A stretch of 64,000 nucleotides of DNA from Rhodoplanes sp. (GTDB lineage Bacteria; Pseudomonadota; Alphaproteobacteria; Rhizobiales; Xanthobacteraceae), in assembly GCF_013377085.1 (NCBI RefSeq), contig NZ_JACAAX010000036.1:1-64000 (forward strand). The letters are read 5' to 3'. Below the pieces are notes generated by a model. That model was not told where the DNA came from, made no database searches, and was given only the letters and a program-made list of their open reading frames with translations. Shown one piece after another: positions 47,630-62,301 of the stretch; the stretch's first letter is position 1, and each line of letters begins with the position of its first letter. A program made the position numbers and the translations under genes.

Positions 47630-48772
47630 ATGACCATGTTCCGCTACTTCCCGGGCCACGACGGCTGGTCTTATCACTTCGCCGCCCGCATCGTGAATGT
47701 CTGCCAGATGGGCGGCGCCGACTTCCATCGCTGCCACCGCATCGCCGAGCGCATCACGGTCGGCGACGGCGAAAGCTGGTTCACCGAATGGAACGCCGCC
47801 GGCGAGGAGCGCGAGGCGAAGGCGCACGAGGAGCACGCGCGCGGCCGCCCGCTGACGGCGCGCGAGGCCTTCCTGCACGCCCACAACTATTTCCGCACCG
47901 CGCAGTTCTTCCTGCCCGGCACCGATCCGCGCAAGGCCGAGGCCTATCTGCGCTGCGTCGCCTGCTTCCATGCGGCGCTGCCCTTCTTCGACAATCCGCC
48001 CGAGCGCGTCACCTTCCCGTTCGAGGGCTCGCATCTGTCGGGATACTACTGGCGGCCGCTCGGGCCGGCGCGAGCCCGCCACGCCGCGGTCGCCTATCTG
48101 GGCGGCGTCGACATCATCTCCGAGGAGCTGTGGTTCTTCGCCGCCCGGCAGATGCTGGAGCGCGGCTTCGGCGTGCTGTGCTTCGACGGCCCCGGCATGG
48201 GCGAGCCCCTGCGGGTGCGCGGCATCACGGCGCGGCCCGACTACGAGGTCGCCATCACGGCGGCGGTCGACTATCTGGTCGGCCGGCCGGACGTGGATGC
48301 CGGTAAGATCGCCTTGGTCGGGCAATCGATGGGCGGCTATTACGGTGGACGCGGCGCCGCCATGGAGCCGCGCCTGCGCGCCGCCGTCCTGTGGGGCGCC
48401 TGCTACGACATGCTCGACGACATCTACGATTTCTGGCCGGCCGTGCGGCCCCAGATCGAATGGGTGATCGGCGCCAGCAACGAGGCGGAGGCCCGGGACA
48501 GACTGAAGGCATTCACGCTGAAGGGCGTGCTGAAGAACGCCACATGCCCCGTGATGGTGACGCATGGCGAGGCCGACACGCTGGTGGCCGTGCAGGCTGC
48601 GCAGAAGACCTATGCGGATTTGCCCGAACCCAAGCATCTTCGGATCTGGACCGAAGCCGAAGGCGGGGCCATTCATTTGATGAACGATAATCGGACCGAC
48701 GCGGTGCCTTACATGCTCGATTGGCTGCGAGATGAGGTCGACCGCCCGCGCGGCACAACAATATTCCCGTAA
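47630..48772 (+). CDS. Alpha/beta-hydrolase (FrsA/pseudooxynicotine-hydrolase-like)
   Basis: A 380-aa two-domain hydrolase. The helical N-terminal cap (HNYFRTAQFFLPGTDPRKAE) precedes the catalytic domain with the nucleophile elbow GQSMGGYY and the oxyanion region FDGPGMGEP. A likely acid residue is in THGEADTLV and the histidine in GGAIHLMND. The cap type occurs in 2,6-dihydroxypseudooxynicotine hydrolase and FrsA-like esterases. The substrate is unknown. The cysteine hydrolase gene follows 33 nt downstream, which suggests a small catabolic operon with the Bug protein. Confidence 0.85.
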   Translation: MTMFRYFPGHDGWSYHFAARIVNVCQMGGADFHRCHRIAERITVGDGESWFTEWNAAGEEREAKAHEEHARGRPLTAREAFLHAHNYFRTAQFFLPGTDPRKAEAYLRCVACFHAALPFFDNPPERVTFPFEGSHLSGYYWRPLGPARARHAAVAYLGGVDIISEELWFFAARQMLERGFGVLCFDGPGMGEPLRVRGITARPDYEVAITAAVDYLVGRPDVDAGKIALVGQSMGGYYGGRGAAMEPRLRAAVLWGACYDMLDDIYDFWPAVRPQIEWVIGASNEAEARDRLKAFTLKGVLKNATCPVMVTHGEADTLVAVQAAQKTYADLPEPKHLRIWTEAEGGAIHLMNDNRTDAVPYMLDWLRDEVDRPRGTTIFP

Positions 48773-48805
48773 ATCCCTTTCCCCGCCCCCTTCGGAGCCC
48801 GCCGC

Positions 48806-49501
48806 ATGCACAAGGTCGTCATTCCTGAAAAGGTCGTCGCCCGGGTGATCAAGCGTCAGGGACGCTGGAACGTACACGACGACGTCCCGCCGAACCGGAC
48901 CACCTTCGTGGTGATCGACATGCAGAACTATTTCATGGCGCCCGGCCAGCAGGTGGAGATCCCGGCGGCGCGCGACATCGTGCCGAACGTCAACCGGCTC
49001 GCGCAGGCGCTGCGCCGCGCCGGCGGCCTGGTCGTCTGGATCCGCACCGTCTCGAACGAGGACTCGTTCACCAACTGGTCGCACTTCCACGACGTGCTCA
49101 ACACGCCGGAGCGCCGCGCCCGGCGCGCCGCCGCGTTGGCGGAGAACGCGTTCGGCTCGCAGCTCTGGCCGGGGCTCGACGTGCAGCCCGGCGACCTCGT
49201 GGTGCGCAAGACCCGTTACAGCGCCTTCATCCAAGGCTCCTCGCCGCTCGAGCTCGAGCTTCGCAAGCGCGGCATCACGGCGGTGTGGATCGGCGGCACC
49301 TCGACCAACACCTGCTGCGAGAGCACGGCGCGCGACGCCATGCTGCTCGACTTCCGCACCACCATGGTGAGCGACGCCAATGCCGACCACACCGACGACG
49401 AGCACAACGCGACGCTGATCAATTTCTGCATCAATTTCGGCGACGTCGCCGCGACGGACGATTTGGTCGGCCGGCTGCAGAAGGTCCAAGCGGCGGAGTG
49501 A
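48806..49501 (+). CDS. Cysteine hydrolase, isochorismatase-like family
   Basis: A 231-aa hydrolase with the family's triad visible: Asp in FVVIDMQNYFM, Lys in DLVVRKTRYSAF, and Cys in GTSTNTCCEST. A non-proline cis-peptide region is near IGGTSTNT. Relatives act on N-carbamoyl, maleamate or nicotinamide-type amides. The alpha/beta-hydrolase gene upstream suggests successive hydrolytic steps. The N-terminal 30 residues (HKVVIPEKVVARVIKRQGRW) precede the core and are common in plant-associated and rhizobial members. Confidence 0.88.
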   Translation: MHKVVIPEKVVARVIKRQGRWNVHDDVPPNRTTFVVIDMQNYFMAPGQQVEIPAARDIVPNVNRLAQALRRAGGLVVWIRTVSNEDSFTNWSHFHDVLNTPERRARRAAALAENAFGSQLWPGLDVQPGDLVVRKTRYSAFIQGSSPLELELRKRGITAVWIGGTSTNTCCESTARDAMLLDFRTTMVSDANADHTDDEHNATLINFCINFGDVAATDDLVGRLQKVQAAE

Positions 49502-49563
49502 CCGCGGCGCGATGATGCAGCGTCGGCCCGGACACCTCATACCGACGGCCCGAACTCTCGACT

Positions 49564-49653
49564 CGTCATTCGCGGGCTCGACCCGCGAATCCATCCTCGA
49601 AAAAACTCCGTGTTTCGAAGAGATGGACCGCCGGATCAAGTCCGGCGGTGACG
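49564..49653. repeat. Family A intergenic palindromic repeat, copy 7
   Basis: It starts CGTCATTCGCGGGCTCGACC, has a centre of ATCCATCCTCGAAAA...CGAAGAGATGGA, and ends AAGTCCGGCGGTGACG. Confidence 0.82.
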
Positions 49654-49686
49654 ACCGAGACGGGTCGGCACCACTTGCCCTTGGTA

Positions 49687-52600
49687 TCACCAAGCGACGC
49701 TGAGCGAGCCCATGCCGGACCAGACCTGGGCCGAGCCGGCGAACTGACCGTCGAAGCTGCCGCGCAACGTGATGCCGCGTGAAAGCTTCAGTTCGGCACC
49801 GGCCGAGACCAGCGCCGCATCGCGGCCGGCGGAGGCGCCGAGCACCGTGAAGCCGCTCGCCGGGCCGAGCGTCACGAAGCTCGCGGCGATCGACCGCTCG
49901 GTCGAGTAGTCGTGCGCCCAGCCGAGCCGGCCACGCAGCGTCAGCGCCGCGTCGACGCTGCGCCAGGCGAGCGCATCGAAGCGCGCGCCGAGCTCGCTGC
50001 GCGTGTCGACGGTGCGGTTCTGGTCGTAGCGCAGCGCGAAGGCGGCGAGGCCGGTGGCGTCGGTCTCGGCGTAGGTCGGCGTGCGGAACGCCTGGGTTCG
50101 GATCGCCGCGAATGGCGTGATGCCGATGTCGGACGGCAGTGCGAGGCGCCAGCCGGTCTCCAGCCGGCCGCCGATCGCCTGGCCGGAGAAGTCGGCGAGC
50201 AGCCGGTCGGTGACGCCGGGGATCGCGACGATGCGGTCGGTGTGCAGGTCGTGCCAGCCGGCGGCGAGCGCGGCCGAGACATAGCCCGGCCCCGCCCGGT
50301 ACGAGCCGTAGGCGCCGAGCTGGATGCTCTCGCTGCGACCCGAGCCGATCGAGCCGAGCCGGTAACTGGCCTCGCCGCCCGCCAGCGCGACGCCGAGCAC
50401 GGCGTTCGGCGCGACCAGATAGTCGGCGCCCCCGGCGATGCCCCAGTTGCGCACGCCGAGGTCGTGGCTGCCGACCGTGCTGTCGCCCCGGAACGTGGCG
50501 TCGCCGCCATAGCCTCCGGCCCAGACGCGCCAGCGCGGCGCGACGTCGGGCACCAGCGACGGCGCCTTGACGAACGTGCCGATCGCGGCGACGGCGGGGC
50601 TCGTCGGACGCGCCGGGCGCGAGGGCTCCGCATAGGCGAGTGCCGGCCCGACCCCGCCGGCGCCGGTCGCCCGGCCGCCGGCGAACGGATCGAGCATCAG
50701 CTCGAGGAACTGGTCGGTCTGGCGGAACGCGGCCTGCGCCGCGCCGGTGCCGATCTCGCCGGAAAGCTGGGTCAGCCCGCCCGGCACGGCGGAGGAGAGC
50801 AGCAGCGCGCTGAAGGCACCGCTCATCCCGGCGCCGCTGTTGAACACGCGGTCGAGCGCCACGCCGACCGCATGCTGGTTCGTGTTGAAGCCCGGAGCGC
50901 CGCCGAGGTTCAGGGTCAGGGTCAGGCTCACATCGGTCGGCGTGTAACCGAGGCTGGCGGCGAAGAAGGCCGGCAGGTTGTTGGTGATCAGGCTGCCGAA
51001 CGTGCCGCTGCGGCCGCCGTCGGCATGCAGGATCGTGTAGCTGCGCGGCACATAGGCGCCGGGAGAGAACACCGCCTGCACCGTCCCGGCGAGCGTCGCC
51101 GTGCCGGCGACGTTGGTGCGGTCGGCGGCGCTCGGCGACACCTCGACCAGATAGGTGCTGCCCGACCCGAGGGTGAGGTTGCCGGCGATCGTGATGGTGC
51201 CGATCGAGTTCCCGGGCGACAGCGTGCCGTTGGTGATCGCCGTGGTGCCGACCGTGCCGCTGCCACCGAGCGCGCCGCCGTCGAGCGTGACGGCGCCGAC
51301 CGTGCCGTTCACCACCAGGGTGCCGCCCTGCACCGTGAAGGGCGAGGCGGCGAGCGTGCCGGCGACGATCAGGGTGCCCTGCTGGACGGTCCAGGGCAGC
51401 GCGGCGGCGTTGGTGCCGGTCAGTGTCCAGGTCGACGCGCCGACCTTGGCGAAGGTGCCGAAGCCGTCGTACTGGGCGCCGACGCCGATCAGGCCCGCGT
51501 CGAAGGTGCCGATGCCGGAGCCGCCGAGCCGCAGCGTCTGGCTGCCGGTGCCGAGCACGCTGCCGACGATCACGCTGGTCGGGGCGAGCGTGAGCGTCCC
51601 GCCGCTGCTGCAGCCGCAGAACTCGATGGCGGCGAAGCCGCCCGTGATGGTGCCGCTGTTGTAGATGCTGGTGCCCGTTCCGGCCGAGATGCCGAAGGTC
51701 GTGCCCGCGATGGTGCCGGCATTGACGATGGTGCTGTAGTCGCCGGCGCTGACGGCGTAGTCGCCCGAGATGACGCCGGTCGCCGTGTTGGTCAGCGTCA
51801 GCGGCCCGATCGTGGCGACGCCGGCCCCGAACGACGCCCCGCCCGCGATGGTGCCGCTGTTGGTCACGGTCGTGTTGCCGAGGACCTGGATCGCCACGCC
51901 GTTCGCCGTGATGCTGCCGGCATTGACGACCGTCATGTCGCCGAAGGACGCGATCGCCTGTGCATCCCCCGCGATGACGCCCGAGGCCGTGTTGGTGACG
52001 CTGCCCGTGTAGGTGAAGATCGCGGCTCCGCCCGAGCCGGTCCCGGTGATCGAGCCCGAATTGGTGACATCGACCTGGTTGCCGAAGATCGCAGTCCCGC
52101 CGGGGCCGGTCGCGGAGATCGTGCCGTAATTGGTGACGGTGAGGACCGGGGACTGCGAGCCCGACACGGCCGTGTAATCGGCCGTGATCGTGCCCGAGGC
52201 GTAGTTGGTGAGGGTCAGCGCATTGGCGCTGATGGCCGTTCCGCCGGAGCCGGGGACAGCGGCCGAGATGGTGCCGTAGTTTTCGATGGTCGCCGTGTTG
52301 GCGCTGATGGCGTAGCCGTCGGCCGTGATCGTGCCGGTCGCGGTGTTGGTGAGGTTGACAGTGTCGCCGAAGATCCCGGTGCCGCCGCCGCCGACCACGC
52401 CCGAGATCAGCCCGGAATTGCTCACCGTCATGGTGCTCGGGCTACCGGCCGCCTGGATCGCGGTCACGCCCTGGATGACCCCGGCCGCCGTGTTGGTGAC
52501 GACCAGAGTGCCGCCCGAGATGTTGATGCCGGCCTGGTCGGTGTTGGACGGAATGACCAGGTCGACGCGGCCGATCGTCCCGGAGTTGACGACCGTCAGG

Positions 52601-52980
52601 TCGCCGGCCGCGTTGATCGCGTAGAGGTTGCCGATCCCCGAGCCGCCGGTCGTGATGGTCCCGGCATTGGTGATGGTGTTGCCGACGCCGACATCGACGC
52701 CGATCGAGGTGCCGGTCACCGAGGCGCCGGACTGCACGGCGATGGTGACGCCGGTCTGGGTGCCGCCCCCGTAGCCGGTGTTGGAGCCCGGTCCCTGGTC
52801 GGTCGTCGTCCCGGTGCAGGTCACGGCGACGCCGTCGCCGGTCGGTGGCGAGCAGATCGCATGGGCGGGGCGATCCGCCACGACCAGGCCGGCCCAGACC
52901 ATCAGCGCGGTGGCGCAGACGCTCCGCGCCGGCGCGGCCGCCGCACGATCGCCAGGGTAATTCCATCGAACACGCACCAT
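49687..52980 (-). CDS. Autotransporter (type Va secreted) outer-membrane protein
   Basis: A 1097-aa protein. The signal region is MVRVRWNYPGDRAAAAPARS with hydrophobic LMVWAGLVV and a cleavage site near AHA-ICSPP. The passenger is a beta-helix built of repeated short units such as 'TVTNSGTI' and 'LTNTATGVI'. An autochaperone-like stretch (LRLGGSGIGTFDAGL; NSIGTITIAGNLTLGSGSTY) precedes the beta-barrel of about 280 residues, which ends with the aromatic-terminal motif GSLSVAW. Adhesion or biofilm function is likely but unproven. The ATG at 52980 gives the proper signal peptide, while 53046 would not. Confidence 0.9.
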   Translation of the reverse strand: MVRVRWNYPGDRAAAAPARSVCATALMVWAGLVVADRPAHAICSPPTGDGVAVTCTGTTTDQGPGSNTGYGGGTQTGVTIAVQSGASVTGTSIGVDVGVGNTITNAGTITTGGSGIGNLYAINAAGDLTVVNSGTIGRVDLVIPSNTDQAGINISGGTLVVTNTAAGVIQGVTAIQAAGSPSTMTVSNSGLISGVVGGGGTGIFGDTVNLTNTATGTITADGYAISANTATIENYGTISAAVPGSGGTAISANALTLTNYASGTITADYTAVSGSQSPVLTVTNYGTISATGPGGTAIFGNQVDVTNSGSITGTGSGGAAIFTYTGSVTNTASGVIAGDAQAIASFGDMTVVNAGSITANGVAIQVLGNTTVTNSGTIAGGASFGAGVATIGPLTLTNTATGVISGDYAVSAGDYSTIVNAGTIAGTTFGISAGTGTSIYNSGTITGGFAAIEFCGCSSGGTLTLAPTSVIVGSVLGTGSQTLRLGGSGIGTFDAGLIGVGAQYDGFGTFAKVGASTWTLTGTNAAALPWTVQQGTLIVAGTLAASPFTVQGGTLVVNGTVGAVTLDGGALGGSGTVGTTAITNGTLSPGNSIGTITIAGNLTLGSGSTYLVEVSPSAADRTNVAGTATLAGTVQAVFSPGAYVPRSYTILHADGGRSGTFGSLITNNLPAFFAASLGYTPTDVSLTLTLNLGGAPGFNTNQHAVGVALDRVFNSGAGMSGAFSALLLSSAVPGGLTQLSGEIGTGAAQAAFRQTDQFLELMLDPFAGGRATGAGGVGPALAYAEPSRPARPTSPAVAAIGTFVKAPSLVPDVAPRWRVWAGGYGGDATFRGDSTVGSHDLGVRNWGIAGGADYLVAPNAVLGVALAGGEASYRLGSIGSGRSESIQLGAYGSYRAGPGYVSAALAAGWHDLHTDRIVAIPGVTDRLLADFSGQAIGGRLETGWRLALPSDIGITPFAAIRTQAFRTPTYAETDATGLAAFALRYDQNRTVDTRSELGARFDALAWRSVDAALTLRGRLGWAHDYSTERSIAASFVTLGPASGFTVLGASAGRDAALVSAGAELKLSRGITLRGSFDGQFAGSAQVWSGMGSLSVAW

Positions 52981-57224
<4,244 letters not shown>

Positions 57225-57328
57225 GGTTGCCCACCTTACTCGCACGTAGGCGATCATCGCGGCCTTGGAGAGCCTCGGATAGTCGCGGCGGCATTCGCGG
57301 GCCGACGGCGAGAATGTCATAGCGCTCA
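57225..57328. other. Right end of the helicase insertion
   Basis: About 100 bp of unexplained sequence follows the helicase stop before homology to the reductase resumes. Leftward it can be translated (ECRRDYPRLSKAAMIAYVRV) without a stop, but I recognise no family. No terminal inverted repeat matching the left junction was found. Confidence 0.4.
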
Positions 57329-57510
57329 GCTTCAGCTTGCCAGGACAGGTGTCGATGGCGTCGACGACGAACAGGCCGGGCACACTGGTCTCGAACTCCT
57401 CGGTGTCGACCGCGACCAGATTGTCCTTCAGGGCGACGCCCCGGTTCGCCACCGGGCCGAGCTTCATGGTGAGGCCGAGAGGAACCGCAGCATCGCCTCG
57501 CACGGCACCT
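57329..57510 (-). pseudogene. Internal fragment of a ferredoxin-NADP reductase gene
   Basis: Leftward translation gives [20 protein letters not shown], then [13 protein letters not shown] and PGKLKL, matching the intact reductase just before the point where the fragment at 53262-53398 resumes. By eye identity to the intact gene is near 89%, lower than for the left fragment. Homology fades near 57500, and the GntR gene's 3' end follows. The two pieces together would form one contiguous stretch of about 310 bp if the helicase DNA were removed. Confidence 0.8.
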
Positions 57511-57546
57511 CGCGCCGGCGCCGTGGTCCCGGCGCCGTCGTCCCCG

Positions 57547-58170
57547 TCAAAACGCTTGGATGTGGTTGAAAATTGTCCGGTCGAGTTCGTAGGGATCACG
57601 CCGCTCGATGGCATCGACCATGGCGAAATGTTCTGCTGCACTCGCCGCAAGTCCCTCGCGGGTCCCCCACCGTCCGGGAGTACCGACATAACTCTGTATC
57701 CGCAGGCCGTCGATCAGGCGGGACAGGACGGGGTTCTTGGCCAGTCTGTAGACTGCCCTGTGAAAATCGGCATTGGCGGTGGTCTGCTGGGCCCGGCTGC
57801 TGGTGCCGGCTGCGGACTTGAACGCCGCAGCGAGCGTGCGCAACTCGACGATGTCGTCGGCCGTCGCATTCGCGATCACGAACGGGACTGCGCTGCGTTC
57901 CAGCGTCATCCTGACGAAACGCAACTGTGTCTGACTGTATTGCTCCTGGACACAGACGCGAAAGCCCGAGTTGTGCTGATGCTCGACGATCCTCAGGCTC
58001 TTGAGCACAAGCAGGGCCTGCCGGACGTAGAAGCGGGTGGTGTTGTACGTTTGTTCAAGGCTGGACAGCTTGAGCTGCTCGCCGAATTTGTAGACGCCGA
58101 GATTTATGTCCGCCTGAATCCTGCCGACCACGTCTTCCACATGCTCGGCTGACTCTTTCGACTTGCCCAT
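57547..58170 (-). CDS. GntR-family (FCD-type) transcriptional regulator
   Basis: A 207-aa regulator with an N-terminal winged helix-turn-helix (GEQLKLSSLEQTYNTTRFYV, RQALLVLKSLRIVE) and a C-terminal helical FCD ligand-binding domain (LRFVRMTLERSAVPFVIANA, ANADFHRAVYRLAKNPVLSR, HFAMVDAIERRDPYELDRTI). FCD members bind small organic acids, usually as dimers repressing neighbours. It is divergent from the asparaginase gene across about 420 bp that contain TTGTGCGCA repeats, making autoregulation and asparaginase control plausible. Confidence 0.88.
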   Translation of the reverse strand: MGKSKESAEHVEDVVGRIQADINLGVYKFGEQLKLSSLEQTYNTTRFYVRQALLVLKSLRIVEHQHNSGFRVCVQEQYSQTQLRFVRMTLERSAVPFVIANATADDIVELRTLAAAFKSAAGTSSRAQQTTANADFHRAVYRLAKNPVLSRLIDGLRIQSYVGTPGRWGTREGLAASAAEHFAMVDAIERRDPYELDRTIFNHIQAF

Positions 58171-58379
58171 TTCGGTCCGGCGTCAGACAGGCGTTTCACG
58201 AGGCCCGGCGGTACCATAACTCCTCGTCGCAGGCCAGAACCGGCCCCGACAGGCGGGCGCCTTCTCGCGCCCCCGAACCGGCCCTGTTCAGCCCAGGCGC
58301 GACGGACACCGCGTTCAACCGCCACGACGAGCGACGGCTCAGAGCCGGGCGCAGACCCGCCGCACTTGGCGAGCAGCAA

Positions 58380-58394
58380 TTTTGTGCGCAAAAA
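58380..58394. promoter_or_regulatory. Candidate GntR operator 1, TTTTG-TGCG-CAAAA
   Basis: A 14-bp palindromic site (58380-58393) lies just left of a -35-like TTGACC (58397-58402). The motif TTGTGCGCA recurs at 58508. This is the typical arrangement for a GntR repressor of the asparaginase promoter. Confidence 0.5.
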
Positions 58395-58396
58395 TA

Positions 58397-58425
58397 TTGA
58401 CCGGCGGCAAAGCCAGCCATATGAG
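58397..58425 (+). promoter_or_regulatory. Candidate asparaginase promoter (TTGACC-N17-TATGAG)
   Basis: A -35-like hexamer TTGACC (58397-58402) and a -10-like TATGAG (58420-58425) are 17 bp apart in an A/T-rich patch, about 170 nt upstream of the asparaginase start. Confidence 0.4.
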
Positions 58426-58506
58426 TCGACGCCGGGCGGCGAATAAATACTGAAATAGGGCCATCGACGAGCGCTGCCCGACCGGCAGCGAGGTGCGTGG
58501 CCCATC

Positions 58507-58522
58507 ATTGTGCGCATAAAAT
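58507..58522. promoter_or_regulatory. Candidate GntR operator 2, ATTGTGCGCATAAAAT
   Basis: It shares TTGTGCGCA-N-AAAAT with operator 1, in the same orientation, about 127 bp away and 71 bp before the asparaginase start. Confidence 0.45.
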
Positions 58523-58592
58523 TCGACGGGCCTGTCGTACCGTCACCAATCCGGCGCTGATGCCGCCGCCACCGCCGAAGGAAGGATGTCTC

Positions 58593-59720
58593 ATGCCGAT
58601 GGTTCAACGCGATGCGCTCGCGCGCATCCGGGCCGACCTCGCCACCTGTGTCGCCGTCGGCGGCATGCTCGCCGCGTTCGCCTGCGCTCATCCGGTCCGG
58701 GCGGCCGACAGCACCGTGGCCGCATCGAACAAGCCCACCATCGTGGTGATCGGAACCGGCGGGACCATCGCGGGCGCCGGCAAGTCGTCGACCGACACGT
58801 CGACCTACGCGACCGCCGCCGTCGGTGTGGACACGATCGTCCAGGCCGTGCCGGAGCTGGCCGCGATCGCGAACGTCCGCTCTGAACAGGTCTTCCAGGT
58901 CGGCAGCAAGAGCATCAACGACGATCTCATCATCAAGCTCGCAAAGCGGGTGAACGAGGTCCTGAAGCGGGACGACGTCGCCGGCGTCGTGGTCACCCAC
59001 GGCACAGACACGCTGGAGGAATCCGCCTATTTCCTCAATCTGACCGTGAAGACCACCAAGCCGATCGTGTTCGCCGCCTCGATGCGGCCGTCCACCGCCC
59101 TCAGCGCCGACGGGCCGCTGAACCTGTTCGATGCGGTCGTGGTGGCGAGCAGCAAGGAGGCGGCCGGCAAGGGCGTGCTGATCACCATGAACGACGAGAT
59201 CCACACCGCACGCGACATCGTGAAGACGAACACGTTCAAGACCGATACGTTCAAGTCGCCCTACGGCCCGCTCGGCTATGTCGTGGAAGGGAAGGCCCTG
59301 TTCTATCGCAACACGGCGCGGCGCCACACGGGCGATTCCGAATTCGACATCGAGACGATCGATCGTCTGCCGCGCGTCGACATCACCTACAGCTACAGCA
59401 GCAGCGACGCGGCCGCCTACAACGCCTTCGCGGCGGCCGGCACGAAGGCCATCGTGAACGCCGGAACCGGAAACGGCAACGTGTCCGACTCGCTGGTGGA
59501 ACCGCTCGGCGCCATCCGCTCGCGCGGCGTGTTCGTCGTGCGGGCGTCGCGCACGGGCAGCGGAACCCTGTATCGCGGCCCTTCCTTCCAGGACGACGAC
59601 AAGCGCGGCTGGATCGCGGTGGACGATCAGACAGCCCCGAAGGCGCGGCTGCTCATGGCGCTCGGTCTGACGAAGACCCAAGACGTCGACGCCCTGCGGG
59701 CGCTGTTCACCCGCTACTAG
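58593..59720 (+). CDS. Type II (periplasmic) L-asparaginase
   Basis: A 375-aa exported amidohydrolase converting asparagine to aspartate and ammonia. The signal peptide is LATCVAVGGMLAAFACAHPV with cleavage near RAADS. The two threonine-containing signatures IGTGGTIAGAG and GVVVTHGTDTLEESAYFL are intact, and ASMRPSTALSADGPLNL and VYASMDGG-equivalent regions follow. The ATG at 58593 has a GAAGGAAGGA ribosome binding site. The upstream in-frame 58497 is rejected. It may supply nitrogen under GntR control. Confidence 0.92.
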   Translation: MPMVQRDALARIRADLATCVAVGGMLAAFACAHPVRAADSTVAASNKPTIVVIGTGGTIAGAGKSSTDTSTYATAAVGVDTIVQAVPELAAIANVRSEQVFQVGSKSINDDLIIKLAKRVNEVLKRDDVAGVVVTHGTDTLEESAYFLNLTVKTTKPIVFAASMRPSTALSADGPLNLFDAVVVASSKEAAGKGVLITMNDEIHTARDIVKTNTFKTDTFKSPYGPLGYVVEGKALFYRNTARRHTGDSEFDIETIDRLPRVDITYSYSSSDAAAYNAFAAAGTKAIVNAGTGNGNVSDSLVEPLGAIRSRGVFVVRASRTGSGTLYRGPSFQDDDKRGWIAVDDQTAPKARLLMALGLTKTQDVDALRALFTRY

Positions 59721-59760
59721 AGTGGTGTCGGGCGACGGATCGGATCGCGCTCGGCGCGGC

Positions 59761-61384
<1,624 letters not shown>

Positions 61385-61399
61385 GCCATCCGTGAAAGC

Positions 61400-61494
61400 C
61401 GTCATGCGCGGGCGCGACCCGCGCATCCATCACTCGCGCAAAAAGACGTTTATTCGCAAGACGATGGATCGCCGGGTCAGGCCCGGCGACGACG
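61400..61494. repeat. Family A intergenic palindromic repeat, copy 8
   Basis: It starts CGTCATGCGCGGGCGCGACC and ends TCAGGCCCGGCGACGACG, with ATCCATCACTCGCG...CAAGACGATGGAT inside. It lies 15 nt after the thioesterase stop. Confidence 0.88.
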
Positions 61495-61507
61495 CCGAGA
61501 ACAACCG

Positions 61508-61617
61508 CGTCCGTCGTGCTCCGCGCAGGCGGAGCACCCAGTACGCCGCAGCGTCTGGGGTGAAACAAAAGACTCCGGTGGATACTGGGTCGTCCGCCTG
61601 CGCGGACGACGACGACC
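61508..61617. repeat. Family D intergenic palindromic repeat
   Basis: It is built of CGTGCTCCGCGCAGGCGGAG and CACCCAGTA on the left, TACTGGGTCGTCCGCCTGCG and CGGACGACG on the right. The arms pair as CCCAGTA/TACTGGG. It is a single copy in this window, directly beside a family A copy. Confidence 0.65.
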
Positions 61618-61647
61618 GGCAGGCTTTGCGCCGCCACAAGCGGCAGG

Positions 61648-61968
61648 TCAGGCCTGTCGCTCCGGCGTCTGCAGGACGAGGCCGTCGAGCTCCTCGCGCA
61701 CCTTGATCTGGCAGGACAGCCGCGAGTTCGGCCGCACGTCGTAGCCGAAGTCGAGCATGTCCTCCTCCATGGCGGTCGGCGGGCCGACGATCTCGCCCCA
61801 GGCCTCGTCGACATAGACGTGGCAGGTGGCGCAGGCACAGGCGCCGCCGCACTCGGCCTCGATGCCGGGCACGCCGTTCTTGATGGCGGTTTCCATGACG
61901 GTCGCACCCGGCTGGGCCTCGACCGTGCTGGACGATCCGGTGAAGCTGACGAACGTGATCTTGACCAT
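61648..61968 (-). CDS. [2Fe-2S] ferredoxin, adrenodoxin type
   Basis: A 106-aa electron carrier with cysteines in [18 protein letters not shown] and the last in SRLSCQIKV, the adrenodoxin/putidaredoxin-like spacing. It transfers electrons from a reductase to oxygenases or Fe-S assembly. The TrxR-like FNR at 59761 is a possible partner. It starts at the ATG of 61968 and is adjacent to a family D repeat. Confidence 0.92.
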   Translation of the reverse strand: MVKITFVSFTGSSSTVEAQPGATVMETAIKNGVPGIEAECGGACACATCHVYVDEAWGEIVGPPTAMEEDMLDFGYDVRPNSRLSCQIKVREELDGLVLQTPERQA

Positions 61969-62301
61969 GAGGCTTTGCGGGTCGCTCGAAAGGGCTTGTG
62001 GACGCGAGAGGACGATGACCGGACCCGGCGCCCGTGGCGGACGGATGAAACCGGCCGCCCTCTATAAAAGTTCGGATGGCCGGACGCCAGCGTCCCGGGT
62101 TTCGGGTTTCGGGCCGGGACGTCGGTTGCCGCAACCCCGCATGACCGCGCCCCAAACACCAGATGGCCCCGGCTTTTGACCGGGGCCACTGTCGGCCGGA
62201 CGATGTGAGGGGGGGAGGGGGGCTCGTCCAGCTTCCTCCTGAAAATGGGGGCCGCGGCACGCCTTGCAAGAGGACGCCGCGAGACGGCGCCCTACCCCGC
62301 T
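61969..62301. other. Intergenic region with a hairpin
   Basis: It holds an A/T-rich TATAAAAG patch (about 62062-62070), a GGGTTTCGGGTTTCGGGCCG run, and the hairpin GGCCCCGG-CTTTTGA-CCGGGGCC at 62165-62187. The hairpin may terminate the hpt-like gene on the leftward strand. No gene was found. Confidence 0.45.

Noticed and set aside
58104-59681. 525-codon minus-strand frame over the asparaginase gene
   Set aside because: The plus strand encodes a complete asparaginase with a signal peptide and both active-site signatures.
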